Shown here: positions 25,824 to 34,041 of the stretch, one piece after another | How the letters are laid out: each line of letters begins with the position of its first letter | How positions within the stretch are numbered: position 1 is the stretch's first letter | Source: Natronorubrum daqingense | GTDB lineage: Archaea; Halobacteriota; Halobacteria; Halobacteriales; Natrialbaceae | DNA: 64,000 nt | Assembly (NCBI RefSeq): GCF_001971705.1 | Contig: NZ_CP019329.1 | Span: 116,836-180,835 of the forward strand | Direction of reading: 5' to 3' | Position numbers and translations under genes: made by a program | The notes under the pieces: generated by a model | Told to the model about the DNA's origin: nothing | What the model saw: the letters and a program-made list of their open reading frames with translations, nothing else | The model's database searches: none

Positions 25824-26323
25824 GCACCGACCGAGACGGGTCCACCAGTGGGCTCACGTTCCCGAGTGACGCTATCGAGACCGCACTCGAGGACCTTCCA
25901 CCCGGAACGATCACCGAGGAAGCGAAGGCGTACGCTCGAGAGTGTGGACAGATACTGGATACTCACCAGTACACGTCGGGGCGCTCTCCATCGGGGCTCG
26001 CAGCGGCGTCAATTTATTTGGCGTCGCTGGTCTCGAATCACCCGCCATACGGGTCTGGGGAGGCCCGAAAGCTCTCGCAGGAAGAGGCGGCCGCATTTTT
26101 CGGCGTCAGTCAAGTCACCGTTCGCGAACACTACCGAAACATCTTGGAGATTCGCTCTGAGCACGCCGAGACCATCTCTGCGTCTGGATCTGGATCTGGG
26201 TCTGGGTCGAGTTCTGAGACATCGCGTGAGTTTGGGCTTGAATCAGAATCAGAATCAGATTCGGCTTCAGATTCGGACCACTCCCAGCGTGGGTCCACAG
26301 CTACTCGAGGGGAACGCCGATGA
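25820..26323 (+). CDS. Half-size TFB-like protein (single cyclin repeat)
   Basis: 167 residues. About residues 30-115 match the second cyclin repeat of archaeal TFB/TFIIB. The repeat helices read S-G-R-S-P-S-G-L-A-A-A-S-I-Y-L-A-S. The DNA-reading helix-turn-helix that contacts the BRE reads L-S-Q-E-E-A-A-A-F-F-G-V-S-Q-V-T-V-R-E-H-Y-R-N-I-L. The zinc ribbon and first cyclin repeat, about half of a normal TFB of roughly 320 residues, are missing. A Gly/Ser then Glu/Ser repeat tail (about 120-155) ends it. It could bind promoter DNA without recruiting polymerase, acting as a repressor or specificity modifier. No frameshift is seen: the short form is flanked by coupled genes. Confidence 0.72.
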   Translation: MSTDRDGSTSGLTFPSDAIETALEDLPPGTITEEAKAYARECGQILDTHQYTSGRSPSGLAAASIYLASLVSNHPPYGSGEARKLSQEEAAAFFGVSQVTVREHYRNILEIRSEHAETISASGSGSGSGSSSETSREFGLESESESDSASDSDHSQRGSTATRGERR

Positions 26324-26727
26324 GCACCGACACAGGTCCGTCGGGGGTTCGAACACGGGGTACTCCAGGTCGGACTCACGCACCCGTCTACGCAACGCTC
26401 CGAAATCGTCTCGAGTCCAACGGCGTCTCGATCGACACGCTCGAGGAGGTCGCGGCTGATCCCTATCTTCGAATCGAGTTGGGCGATACAGCGGCACCGC
26501 GGGGCGTTACGATACTGACGGCGGCGATCGTCCTGCGATCGGTGCCGGAACTCTGCACGGACACCGGCCAGATCCAACTCACCACTGGTGGCGAGCGCGT
26601 CGGCTACGCGTACGTCTCATTGGATTGGATTCGAGCCTACCACGACCGCGAGATAACGGCGATTGAGTTCGCACGGCGCGTCCTCGAGACGTGGCAACCG
26701 TTCGAGGCCGGGACCAATCGAGCGTGA
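26320..26727 (+). CDS. 135-residue protein of unknown function
   Basis: ATGA-coupled to the half-TFB gene. Mixed helical protein with a hydrophobic middle (G-V-T-I-L-T-A-A-I-V-L-R) and an aromatic C-terminus. Not recognised. Confidence 0.6.
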   Translation: MSTDTGPSGVRTRGTPGRTHAPVYATLRNRLESNGVSIDTLEEVAADPYLRIELGDTAAPRGVTILTAAIVLRSVPELCTDTGQIQLTTGGERVGYAYVSLDWIRAYHDREITAIEFARRVLETWQPFEAGTNRA

Positions 26728-26731
26728 TTCG

Positions 26732-26995
26732 ATGGGTGAGGACAGTCGCGACGACGCGTTTCGAAATCCCGCCCACGGCCCGGCACGGACAGCAGGGGGA
26801 CTCGAGGCCGAACGCGTCGATTTTCAAGTCACGTATGAAGAGCAGTGTGCTCAGAATCGGTCGCACTACCACTTCAAAACTCGCGCTCGGAACACACCGC
26901 TCGAAGACCTGATCACTAGGCAGCCGATCGAGGATAGCTGCCCGCGGTGTGGTGGGGCGGTGATCGGTCTCCCGAACCGGACGGTGATCGATTGA
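26732..26995 (+). CDS. Small protein with C-terminal Cys pair
   Basis: 87 residues from the ATG at 26732. C-P-R-C-G-G lies near residue 70 and a lone Cys with His residues at about 39-46 (C-A-Q-N-R-S-H-Y-H), which may complete a zinc site. The stop overlaps the next ATG. Confidence 0.55.
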   Translation: MGEDSRDDAFRNPAHGPARTAGGLEAERVDFQVTYEEQCAQNRSHYHFKTRARNTPLEDLITRQPIEDSCPRCGGAVIGLPNRTVID

Positions 26996-27537
26996 TGCAC
27001 GCTCGAGATACCTGGTACGAGTATACAATCACACTCGAGGTAGACTCGGACCTCGCCAAGTCGATCGACGAGAGTCACGTGATCGACAAGACCGAAGCGA
27101 TCGTCGCCGACGCCGACGAGCTTGGAAGCGCTGCGAAGTGGTTCGAAGTCGCGGAGACGACCGACACGACAGTGACGTTCGAACTCCGCGTCGGGACGGC
27201 TCACGTCCATGATGTGGGCGAAGACGCCGCTCGAGAGGAGGCCGCTGCGTGGGCGTCGGAGATGTTCGACCGCGTCGACGCATCCGTCGCGATCGACGAT
27301 CTCGAGTATCGCGGTGTGACCGTCCCGACTGAGGACGGCGACGTACCGATCGACGAGTATCACTCGAGCACCAGTGCCGGAAACGACGATGAGAACCAAG
27401 ACCAGGGCGACTCGAGCGAGGCCGTGACGATCGGCTCCGATGGTCCGTCGGACGGTCCCGAAGGGACAGCGACAGCCGACGAATCCAAGGAAAGCGAATC
27501 AGTCACGCTAGATCAGGTTATGGGTGGGTCGCCGTGA
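26995..27537 (+). CDS. 180-residue acidic protein with disordered tail
   Basis: Residues 1-110 look folded (alternating strands such as Y-E-Y-T-I-T-L-E-V and T-V-T-F-E-L-R-V); the remaining 70 are Asp/Glu/Ser/Gly-rich and probably disordered. The last residues overlap the GTG start of the next gene. Unknown function. Confidence 0.6.
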   Translation: MHARDTWYEYTITLEVDSDLAKSIDESHVIDKTEAIVADADELGSAAKWFEVAETTDTTVTFELRVGTAHVHDVGEDAAREEAAAWASEMFDRVDASVAIDDLEYRGVTVPTEDGDVPIDEYHSSTSAGNDDENQDQGDSSEAVTIGSDGPSDGPEGTATADESKESESVTLDQVMGGSP

Positions 27538-28139
27538 TCGACTGGCTACGCGGTGTCGCACTCAAAGCCGTTGCTCTCGCACTTTCGCTGGTGTTACTGG
27601 TCGCTTTGCCGGTCGAGAAACTGCTCGGACTCTCGAGTGAACCCGATGGAATACAGACCCTCGACGCCGATCACGATGGCCTGATCGAGGAGTTCGAGGC
27701 AGACGAGTCGTCCCACGTGGAAGCTGTGTTTTCTGACGGACGAACAACGGTGTACGCGGTCGATGGGGACTTTCCCGAACCCATTGACGGACCGACACGG
27801 CCACTGCCACACGTCGAGATTCACCGCCCACGGGCCGACCGTGGCGCGGACGACGTTCGGGACCATCTCGACGGCCAGCGCTGTATCTTCTGTGACGTGC
27901 CCGTAGGGGACGATGAGCGGTCTATCGCCGCCGATAAGTTCGGTCTGCGAGTCACCCGTCCGATCTGTAAGGGCCACTCGGAGCATCCCGAGAGTTGGCG
28001 TGCTGCAGTGGCCCACAATCCCGACGCGATGGGGTACTGCCCGACGTGTGGTGACGTGACGACTCAGGATGGGTTTCGAGATCAGTGCTCGACGTGTGAT
28101 CCGGTGGAACTCGAGACGCTGGACGATCGGCGGCTCTGA
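27534..28139 (+). CDS. Membrane-anchored zinc-finger protein
   Basis: 201 residues from a GTG at 27534. One N-terminal transmembrane helix (about 8-30, A-L-K-A-V-A-L-A-L-S-L-V-L-L-V-A-L) is followed by a soluble part with C-I-F-C near 118 and C-P-T-C / C-S-T-C near 176-190, probably two zinc sites. It is the last gene of the operon. Confidence 0.65.
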   Translation: MIDWLRGVALKAVALALSLVLLVALPVEKLLGLSSEPDGIQTLDADHDGLIEEFEADESSHVEAVFSDGRTTVYAVDGDFPEPIDGPTRPLPHVEIHRPRADRGADDVRDHLDGQRCIFCDVPVGDDERSIAADKFGLRVTRPICKGHSEHPESWRAAVAHNPDAMGYCPTCGDVTTQDGFRDQCSTCDPVELETLDDRRL

Positions 28140-28140
28140 C

Positions 28141-28158
28141 GTTAGTACATTGTACTAA
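28141..28158. promoter_or_regulatory. Operator palindrome variant GTTAGTAC-ATT-GTACTAA, copy 3
   Basis: The half-sites are the same as in copies 1 and 2, with a different 3-base centre. It lies two bases past the stop of the plus-strand operon and before the end of the convergent minus-strand operon, an odd place for an operator unless it controls antisense or read-through transcription. Confidence 0.5.
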
Positions 28159-28200
28159 TGTCCGCTCCGTACTCCGGACTGCAGATGTTTTTCGCCGCAG

Positions 28201-28704
28201 TCAGTCATAGTGAAACAACGGCCGAGCGCCGTACTCGAGTTTGAGGTCCGTGACGTGGTCTTCGTCGCTGTCGGTCCCCTCTCGTGGATCTTCGAGTGGC
28301 CGTACTTCGGCTGCCCGCTCGTCATATCGGCCATCGTACCGCTCGCGACCTTCGAAGGTCAACTCCCCAGAACGCTCGTCGACGAGTCCAAGCTTTCCCG
28401 ACGTGGTCGGTTCGTAGACGCTGATCAAGGCGCTGTCTGTTGTATCCGAGACGCGGGTCAGGTAGAGAACCCGAATGTCGCGGTGGATCTGTCGAAAGAG
28501 ATTACGGATATCCGTTTCAGAAACGCCACTCGAGGTACTGACGCGCTCCGAGACGACGCCGTGCTCGCGATAGCCGAGCGGTTCGAGTTCGTCTTTCAGG
28601 TTGGGTCCAGCGACTTCGTAGGCCTCACGGACGCGCTGTTCGGTGAATTCATCTAGCGAAAGGCCCTCTCGAGGGGCTACGGTGTAGGTGAGCCACTTCC
28701 CCAT
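28201..28704 (-). CDS. 167-residue protein of unknown function
   Basis: The ATG at 28704 overlaps the previous stop (TGATG) and has a GGAGGTGG site. The middle region (about 45-90) is helical with a possible winged-helix pattern (S-G-V-S-E-T-D-I-R-N-L-F-R-Q-I-H-R-D). The C-terminus is acidic. It is the last gene of the operon starting at 30809. Confidence 0.55.
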   Translation of the reverse strand: MGKWLTYTVAPREGLSLDEFTEQRVREAYEVAGPNLKDELEPLGYREHGVVSERVSTSSGVSETDIRNLFRQIHRDIRVLYLTRVSDTTDSALISVYEPTTSGKLGLVDERSGELTFEGRERYDGRYDERAAEVRPLEDPREGTDSDEDHVTDLKLEYGARPLFHYD

Positions 28705-29462
28705 CAAACCACCTCGCTCCAATCCACGTCGTACTCGTCGCGAACAGCGTCCTGCAGCACGGCGAGTTTATCTAGCCACTCTCGGTTTTCTCCGTCGGGC
28801 GTCGTCGGCAGCGTGTATACGCTTCGGGGAACGCCCATCTGCTCGAGGATCGCCTCGTAGTCGATCTCGTCGTCTCGGACTTCGGCGATCTCGTCGGGCA
28901 CCCAGTCGGGGGCGACCGGTGAGACCACCGTCTCGATTTGGGCCGGGTGATGGACGTTTTCAGGCCAGTTGTCCTCGTCGTTGCACCAGGACATGCCCTC
29001 CCCGACGCCACCAACGTCCTCGCAGGTCTGCCACGGCGTGAGGAAGGCCGCGTTGATCCCGTCAAAATGGGGCTCGAGGGGCGTCACGTAGTCCTCACCG
29101 CCGATGATCACGACAGCATCGTAGCCGTCGCGATGGACGATCTCGTAGAGTTCGTCGGTTACGTCCTCTGCCCACGCCTGGATCTCGGCGTCGCGCATCT
29201 CCGAGAGCGTCTGATCGTAGTATGGCAGGTCCTCGTCGTGACGAACGAGCCCGAACTTCGCCGACGCGATGTAGTAGCCGTGTGAGTGTCGCCCATATCG
29301 GTCCTTGCACGTGTGGACTGACGAGGAATACAGCTCTCGAGCGGGCACCGTCTCGCCGTCCTCGAGTGCCTGTTTCGTCTCGCCACAGGAGACGACCGTC
29401 AACACCTTCGGTCGGGGCTCCTCGATTACGTCGCCCTCGAGAGTGGCCTGTTCAGTTGCCAT
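28704..29462 (-). CDS. DUF6884/YaaA-like protein
   Basis: 252 residues from the ATG at 29462, which has better spacing to the CGAGGAGG site than the ATG at 29468. The first half has the marks of this family: V-L-T-V-V-S-C-G-E-T-K (about 20-30), A-R-E-L-Y-S-S-S (about 42-50), Y-I-A-S-A-K-F-G-L-V (about 65-75) and Y-D-Q-T-L (about 85-90). It recalls the YaaA/DUF6884 fold with a Cys-Gly start and a conserved S-A-K-x-G-L. Members occur on haloarchaeal viruses and plasmids, some near 7-deazaguanine-related genes as I recall it. A base- or nucleotide-binding role is inferred. Confidence 0.6.
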   Translation of the reverse strand: MATEQATLEGDVIEEPRPKVLTVVSCGETKQALEDGETVPARELYSSSVHTCKDRYGRHSHGYYIASAKFGLVRHDEDLPYYDQTLSEMRDAEIQAWAEDVTDELYEIVHRDGYDAVVIIGGEDYVTPLEPHFDGINAAFLTPWQTCEDVGGVGEGMSWCNDEDNWPENVHHPAQIETVVSPVAPDWVPDEIAEVRDDEIDYEAILEQMGVPRSVYTLPTTPDGENREWLDKLAVLQDAVRDEYDVDWSEVV

Positions 29463-30009
29463 GGGCATCCTCCTCGAGTTCTTGAGAGAATCCAGAAAGC
29501 GGCTGGTTTCTGTACCGCTCCCAGTATGGTTGCATTGCCTCGCTATCTGGGGGAATGTCGAATAACTCGTCGGTCATCTCGTCGCGGTTCGCCTCCAGTT
29601 CGTGATTCCGAAGGGCAACCTCATCGGGCTGCATCTCGCGGGACAACACAAATGCGTTCTCGCTAAAGACGCGTTCGACCGTTTTTACTGTCCGAACCAG
29701 TGTGGGGTTCTCCTCGGTAACGATCTCCTCGAGTGCATATGTCCGGCGGTCATGCCAGAGCGGTTCCATCGGCTCCTTATCGGAAACGTGCAACGGCCTC
29801 AGGTCCACGATTGCGAGCGGATCAACAGTCTCGAGAAGTGTGTCGATATCCGTGTCATCCTCGAGTTCGTCAACCGCCTGAATCGTCGGATCTCCGTAGA
29901 GCGCTACAGGCCAGTCGTTGTGGCGGTCAACTAGCTGGAGGACAGGGCTGGCCTGCTGTGAAGTTCGCATCGGCCGTCCAATGGTAACCCAGTGATCCAT
30001 CGTACTCAC
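29452..30009 (-). CDS. 185-residue protein of unknown function
   Basis: The GTG at 30009 overlaps the previous TGA; an in-frame ATG at 30000 is an alternative. Mostly helical and acidic with a C-terminal aromatic segment (Y-W-E-R-Y-R-N-Q-P-L). No family recognised. Confidence 0.6.
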   Translation of the reverse strand: MSTMDHWVTIGRPMRTSQQASPVLQLVDRHNDWPVALYGDPTIQAVDELEDDTDIDTLLETVDPLAIVDLRPLHVSDKEPMEPLWHDRRTYALEEIVTEENPTLVRTVKTVERVFSENAFVLSREMQPDEVALRNHELEANRDEMTDELFDIPPDSEAMQPYWERYRNQPLSGFSQELEEDAHGN

Positions 30010-30809
30010 ACCCCAGCGTGAGCGTCGCTCGTAACGAACCCGATCAGGTCGCCGTCTTGCGTGACCCAGCGCATCGGTACCGACTCCCCACGCTCGAGGA
30101 TATCGGTGACACCGAGGCTGACGGCGATTTCGGCGGCTGAAATCCGAGGCTGGTCGTTCGACGGCCCGGCAAAGAGCACCGAACGCCCGGTCGAGTCTTC
30201 CGATCGAGTTGTATCAGTTGGCGTGAGAACAACGACAATCCGTCCGCTTTGGCAGTCGAACGTGGGTTTGACACGCGTGTCGTCGCCACGCTCGATACCG
30301 AGCTTGCGAACAGCAGCCATTGGAAGCATCGCGACCGTATTCTGGACATCCTCACCGGAGCGCTGAATCGTTGATTTCGCTGTCTGGTTCTCGACCAGCG
30401 TCCACATATCCACGTCAAGTGTGGATTCCCAGCCGTCGATCGGGGCGATGATCGTTACTGTGCTATCGTCGTCGATCTCGATCGTGCCATCCTCCCATGC
30501 GAGTTCACACCCATCGAGATCCCACGCTCGACCCATGAACGTCGGGAACTCGAGTTGCACCTGTCCCGTCGAGGCGAATACAAGCGGCGACGTAGTCGCT
30601 GGGCCATCGGAGACGCCTGGACCAAACCGAATCTCGAGTGCTGGTACGTTCCCGTCACACAGGATGCGAAATTCGGTTCGCTGATCGTCTTCGTCGAGAT
30701 CGTGAAACCCAGTTTCATCCACCGTGGCCTTGGGTAGCGTCGCGCGTATTCGGCCATTCGTCTGTTGTGAAATTTTCGTGCTCATTCCGTGCTGTATAGC
30801 TATTGGCAT
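30006..30809 (-). CDS. AbrB-like repeat protein, first gene under promoter A
   Basis: 267 residues. The ATG at 30809 is chosen because the shared GGTGACCAC site sits five bases before it; a second ATG at 30785 is possible. Near the N-terminus (about 10-60) and again near 165-200 the sequence has the swapped-hairpin pattern of AbrB-type proteins (N-G-R-I-R-A-T-L-P-K; V-A-M-L-P-M-A-A-V-R-K-L-G-I-E-R-G-D). The C-terminus looks like a third small domain. It may be a DNA-binding regulator of its own operon. Confidence 0.55.
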   Translation of the reverse strand: MPIAIQHGMSTKISQQTNGRIRATLPKATVDETGFHDLDEDDQRTEFRILCDGNVPALEIRFGPGVSDGPATTSPLVFASTGQVQLEFPTFMGRAWDLDGCELAWEDGTIEIDDDSTVTIIAPIDGWESTLDVDMWTLVENQTAKSTIQRSGEDVQNTVAMLPMAAVRKLGIERGDDTRVKPTFDCQSGRIVVVLTPTDTTRSEDSTGRSVLFAGPSNDQPRISAAEIAVSLGVTDILERGESVPMRWVTQDGDLIGFVTSDAHAGV

Positions 30810-30860
30810 CGTTCGTGGTCACCTGGTGCTTTCGCAAATTGCAGTACATCAACCGCTCCT

Positions 30861-30886
30861 AAAAGTATTACTATTACCAACGCATT
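30861..30886 (-). promoter_or_regulatory. Module promoter A (ATGC-N6-AATAGTAATA-TATA)
   Basis: On the minus strand: ATGC, six bases, AATAGTAATA (30866-30875), then the TATA-like CTTTTAG. The leader carries a TGC-GAAA-GCA hairpin (30827-30836) and GGTGACCAC (30815-30823) before the ATG at 30809. Confidence 0.7.
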
Positions 30887-31163
30887 TACTGAACGACGAA
30901 ATGAGCGCTGGCCAATGGTGAAACAACGAACCGACAAAGAGTACGGACGAATGGTGGGTGAGCAACCGAAATCGATGGCACGAAATCGGTGAAAGTGGGG
31001 TAGGGTTGGTGCGTGACGGGTGGAGATGCACGTCGATCAGGCGGGTGCAAGGCCTGTCAACGCAGGGTGTTGTGCTTCTCAGCGCATGGCCCAGTTAACC
31101 TGAGCCAGTTAGATCATCACACTGCCGTATAAAAAACCTAAGCGAGGCCAAACTCATCAGAAC
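30887..31163. other. Gene-free spacer with terminator
   Basis: No credible coding frame. A run of six T on the minus strand (31129-31134) lies just behind the methyltransferase operon and would end it. Otherwise I see nothing definite. Confidence 0.4.
31128..31136 (-). terminator. Oligo-T terminator of the methyltransferase operon
   Basis: GGTTTTTTA on the minus strand about 30 bases beyond the stop at 31164 fits an archaeal U-tract terminator. Confidence 0.5.
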
Positions 31164-32120
31164 TTAGAAAACGGTGTGCTCGCCATCGCACGGCCCGGAA
31201 CACAGGTGGCCACCACAGCGGCCATCGGGGAACATCTGGTACTGACCGACCGTCCCGGTCACGTCATCGAAGGTCCACTGTTGACGTTCCGGGATCGGAA
31301 TGTCCAGTGCCGGACAGTGGCCCAACACCCACCAGACGTACTCGAGCGGAATCGCACTTCGGACGGCCTGTTTCCCCCACTCGGCAGGAACGCCTTTCGC
31401 GTTAGCAAGCTCGCGGATGGATTGATCGTTTCGCGTATCGACCGTCACCGAAGCGTCCCCCGACACGTAGGCATCTGGCACGTCGAAGGTCGTCTCGAAG
31501 TGGCGCTCGAGGTCGTAATCCTTCCCGAAGGCGAGCCCGTTCACTCGACAGTTGGCCTCGAGATCACCGACGCGGGTTGCACCCCTTACATTTTCGATGA
31601 TGTAGTGCGGGGCGATCTCGAGGAGGAACTCTCGGAACTCGTCGGTAATCCGCGGATTTGCTTCGAGTGCGGCCTCTTTGGACCCGTAGTGGGTCGCACT
31701 GAGTGACGAGTACGCTGTGCAGGGAAACGACACCCAGACCACGTCAGCGGTCAACCCGCGTAGTGCCGGCAGCGCGTCGGGACGATCAACGCGACCGCGG
31801 TCGACCAGCATCGATTCATGGCTTGGGCCGGTCGGCATCTCGACGGCCTCGGCTAGCTCCTCGAGCGACGCCCGACCGTCATCACAGAGGAGGTCCTGTT
31901 GTGCGAACCGGCCGGGATACGTCTGGCTGTAGTCCTCGATATCGAAGCCGGCGAACATCCGGGCCTCGAGCCATTCATCGAGTGCGAGGCCGACGCCGCC
32001 GCGCCCCGAAAACAGATCGACGACCTGCAGTCGCCACTTCGACGTCCACTCTTGGGGAACTGCGTTCCGATCGATCATCGGCGTCTCGCGGAGGTAGTCG
32101 GGCCGACGAACGGCGTTCAT
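31164..32120 (-). CDS. Cytosine-C5 DNA methyltransferase, atypical
   Basis: 318 residues. Motif I is D-L-F-S-G-R-G-G-V-G-L-A-L (about 33-45). Motif IV with the catalytic Cys is V-S-F-P-C-T-A-Y-S-S-L-S (about 130). Motif VI is Y-I-I-E-N-V-R-G (about 175). A clear motif VIII is not seen and the C-terminus is a Cys-rich tail (R-C-G-G-H-L-C-S-G-P-C) that may bind zinc. It transfers a methyl group to C5 of cytosine in DNA. It is the last gene of the operon under promoter B, overlapping the second methyltransferase. No restriction gene is next to it. Confidence 0.8.
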   Translation of the reverse strand: MNAVRRPDYLRETPMIDRNAVPQEWTSKWRLQVVDLFSGRGGVGLALDEWLEARMFAGFDIEDYSQTYPGRFAQQDLLCDDGRASLEELAEAVEMPTGPSHESMLVDRGRVDRPDALPALRGLTADVVWVSFPCTAYSSLSATHYGSKEAALEANPRITDEFREFLLEIAPHYIIENVRGATRVGDLEANCRVNGLAFGKDYDLERHFETTFDVPDAYVSGDASVTVDTRNDQSIRELANAKGVPAEWGKQAVRSAIPLEYVWWVLGHCPALDIPIPERQQWTFDDVTGTVGQYQMFPDGRCGGHLCSGPCDGEHTVF

Positions 32121-33361
32121 GCAGGGACCTCGCGTTGTTCATCGGTCACACTGGAAGCCTCGAGCACCTGCTCTCGGAGATGTGTGGCGACCGTCGCAGC
32201 CACCAGCGGCGGGACGGCGTTGCCGGCCTGTCGATACTGCTCTGTCTTGGTGCCGGCGAAGGCATACGAATCCGGGAAGGTCTGTAACCGGGCGACCTCG
32301 CGAACGGTCAGCCGTCGGACGGCGTCGATCGAGCCGTGGGGATCTGCCGGTGACCGGCCAGAAAAATGCACAGGGGGCGTGCCCTGGGAAACGGTCATCG
32401 TGGGGGCGGGCTCGTCGGGATGTAGCCGCCGATCGGTCGTCGACGAGCCACAGAACCCGAGGGGCCACTCGGCCATTCCCGCTCGAGTCTCGCGGTCGTG
32501 ATCGATTTCGACGTGATTCGGCGGCATCCACACCTCCGCGCCATCACGTTCGATGAACTCACTGACCGAATGTGGGTCGACACGGTGACGATCGGTGGGA
32601 TCGTCACGGTAGGCGACCAGGTCGTCGATCGTCGCATGAACAGGATCGTCCGCGGGCGACTGGGATTCGAGCGGTCGGGGCAACGGCCCGTCACCGCCGT
32701 TGTCGAAGGCCTCCCGCGCCGTCGTGTATCCCGTGAGCGTCCGTCCATTGGAGAACTCGAGGAGTTGGCGCTGCCCATCACGATGGGTCGCAGGCGGTGT
32801 CCACGTACCGGGTGTCGGCAGCCCGTCGCGAACGCCGACGATGAACACGCGCTTTCGACGCTGGGGGACGCCATAGTCGGCAGCGTTCAACTCGAGCGTT
32901 CGAACTTCGTACCCTGGTCCAGCCTCCTCGAGTTCGTCGACGAGTGCGGAATGCAGTGGGCCGTGAAGCTCGGTCATCCCAACGACGTTCTCGACGAGTA
33001 CGAGCTGTGGCTCGCAGGCATCGGCCCACCGAACCATCGAAAAGGCGTGTTCGTTCCGCGGGTCGTCGGGGTCAACCGTTCCACCGGCCGCACTCCAGCC
33101 TTGACAGGAGGGGCCACCGGCGAGCACCGACAGGTCGTCGGGAACCTTCGATGGATCAACGTTGGTCGCATCGCCGTACTGTGCGAGATCGTTCCCTTGG
33201 CAGTGCTGGACGTGATACGTGTAGCGTTCGGGGGCGCGAATCTCCCACGCAGCGCGGACGTGAAAGCCCGCGAGGAAGAGCCCAAACGTCATCCCGCCAC
33301 AGCCGGCGTAGAGATCGACCGCGCTGGGGGCGTCGTCGGGACCGGTCCACTGAGGGCTCAT
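32117..33361 (-). CDS. Cytosine-C5 DNA methyltransferase (Dcm type)
   Basis: 414 residues from the ATG at 33361, which overlaps the previous stop. All main motifs are present. I is V-D-L-Y-A-G-C-G-G-M-T-F-G-L (about 13-27). IV is G-G-P-S-C-Q-G-W-S (about 82-90), where Ser replaces the usual second Pro. VI is V-L-V-E-N-V-V-G-M. VIII is Y-G-V-P-Q-R-R-K-R-V-F. IX-X is R-L-Q-T-F-P-D with Q-A-G-N-A-V-P-P. The long stretch between VIII and IX (about 185-330) is the target recognition region. It would protect or mark a specific site on the plasmid. Confidence 0.88.
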   Translation of the reverse strand: MSPQWTGPDDAPSAVDLYAGCGGMTFGLFLAGFHVRAAWEIRAPERYTYHVQHCQGNDLAQYGDATNVDPSKVPDDLSVLAGGPSCQGWSAAGGTVDPDDPRNEHAFSMVRWADACEPQLVLVENVVGMTELHGPLHSALVDELEEAGPGYEVRTLELNAADYGVPQRRKRVFIVGVRDGLPTPGTWTPPATHRDGQRQLLEFSNGRTLTGYTTAREAFDNGGDGPLPRPLESQSPADDPVHATIDDLVAYRDDPTDRHRVDPHSVSEFIERDGAEVWMPPNHVEIDHDRETRAGMAEWPLGFCGSSTTDRRLHPDEPAPTMTVSQGTPPVHFSGRSPADPHGSIDAVRRLTVREVARLQTFPDSYAFAGTKTEQYRQAGNAVPPLVAATVATHLREQVLEASSVTDEQREVPA

Positions 33362-34041
33362 ACGGACCACTCCGAGACAGTCGCTTGCTTGCACCCCGAC
33401 TCGCCGGGCTGTGGATCTGGCGAATCCGTCTCCTCGGTGGCGTCCTCGAGTCGATCGAGATAGTGCCAATACCCGTTCTGGAAGATCGTCGTCGTGTCAC
33501 AGCTATTGAAGCCAGTCTCGTACGCCCACACGAGTCCATCAACGCCACCAGGGTTGCCGACGTGCGCTCGAAGATCACGCTCGCGGGCTTCGGCGACGAT
33601 CTGGTCACCGTGAGCGCGAAGCCATCGTTTGGACCCGCCGACGAACACGCCTTGACAGCCTTCGAGTGCGTCGAACTGCTCGCCGATCGGGACGCCGGGC
33701 TGGAGGACCCAATACCGCATCGTCTCCCCAGAGCGCAGGGGCAATGGTCGGTCGTAGAGCCACTCCCGATGCTTTTCGATCGTCGCCTCGGCGTCACCAG
33801 GAACATCGGGCAACACGATGAAATCGGGCTCGGTGGGCATCTCGGTCAACGCTTCCTCGAGCGTGCTGACCCAGACATCACCGTCGAAATGGCCGCCGAA
33901 TGCACCGTTGTCGAGAAAGTAGTGCCCGTCGTGAGGTGTCATTTTCTGGGGCGTCCAGCCGTACCCGTGCGAGTGCGAGGGCGCGTGTTCGCGGGCTTTG
34001 CGGAGGTTGTTCGGCGACGCACCGGTGTAGTAGAGCCTCAT
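33358..34041 (-). CDS. TGT/DpdA-like transglycosylase fold protein
   Basis: 227 residues from the ATG at 34041. It looks like a compact TIM-barrel relative of tRNA-guanine transglycosylase. L-D-N-G-A-F-G-G (about 42) and F-I-V-L-P-D-V-P-G-D-A-E-A-T (about 72-86) form the first active strands. V-F-V-G-G-S-K-R-W (about 135) is the base-binding G-G loop. H-V-G-N-P-G-G-V-D-G followed by F-N-S-C-D-T-T-T-I-F-Q-N-G (about 160-190) aligns with the strand carrying the nucleophilic Asp. It is much shorter than tRNA enzymes and lacks their Cys-rich zinc site, which fits the plasmid/viral DpdA group that swaps guanine for a 7-deazaguanine in DNA. It is followed directly by two DNA methyltransferases. The host would supply preQ0. 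Confidence 0.68.
   Translation of the reverse strand: MRLYYTGASPNNLRKAREHAPSHSHGYGWTPQKMTPHDGHYFLDNGAFGGHFDGDVWVSTLEEALTEMPTEPDFIVLPDVPGDAEATIEKHREWLYDRPLPLRSGETMRYWVLQPGVPIGEQFDALEGCQGVFVGGSKRWLRAHGDQIVAEARERDLRAHVGNPGGVDGLVWAYETGFNSCDTTTIFQNGYWHYLDRLEDATEETDSPDPQPGESGCKQATVSEWSV

Noticed and set aside
30887..31160. Possible structured RNA or tRNA-like sequence in the spacer near promoter A
   Set aside because: No cloverleaf or conserved tRNA arms could be built by eye, and there is no clear promoter for it.
32498..33463. Long plus-strand frames opposite the Dcm-type methyltransferase
   Set aside because: They are antisense shadows caused by high GC; the minus-strand frame has all methyltransferase motifs.
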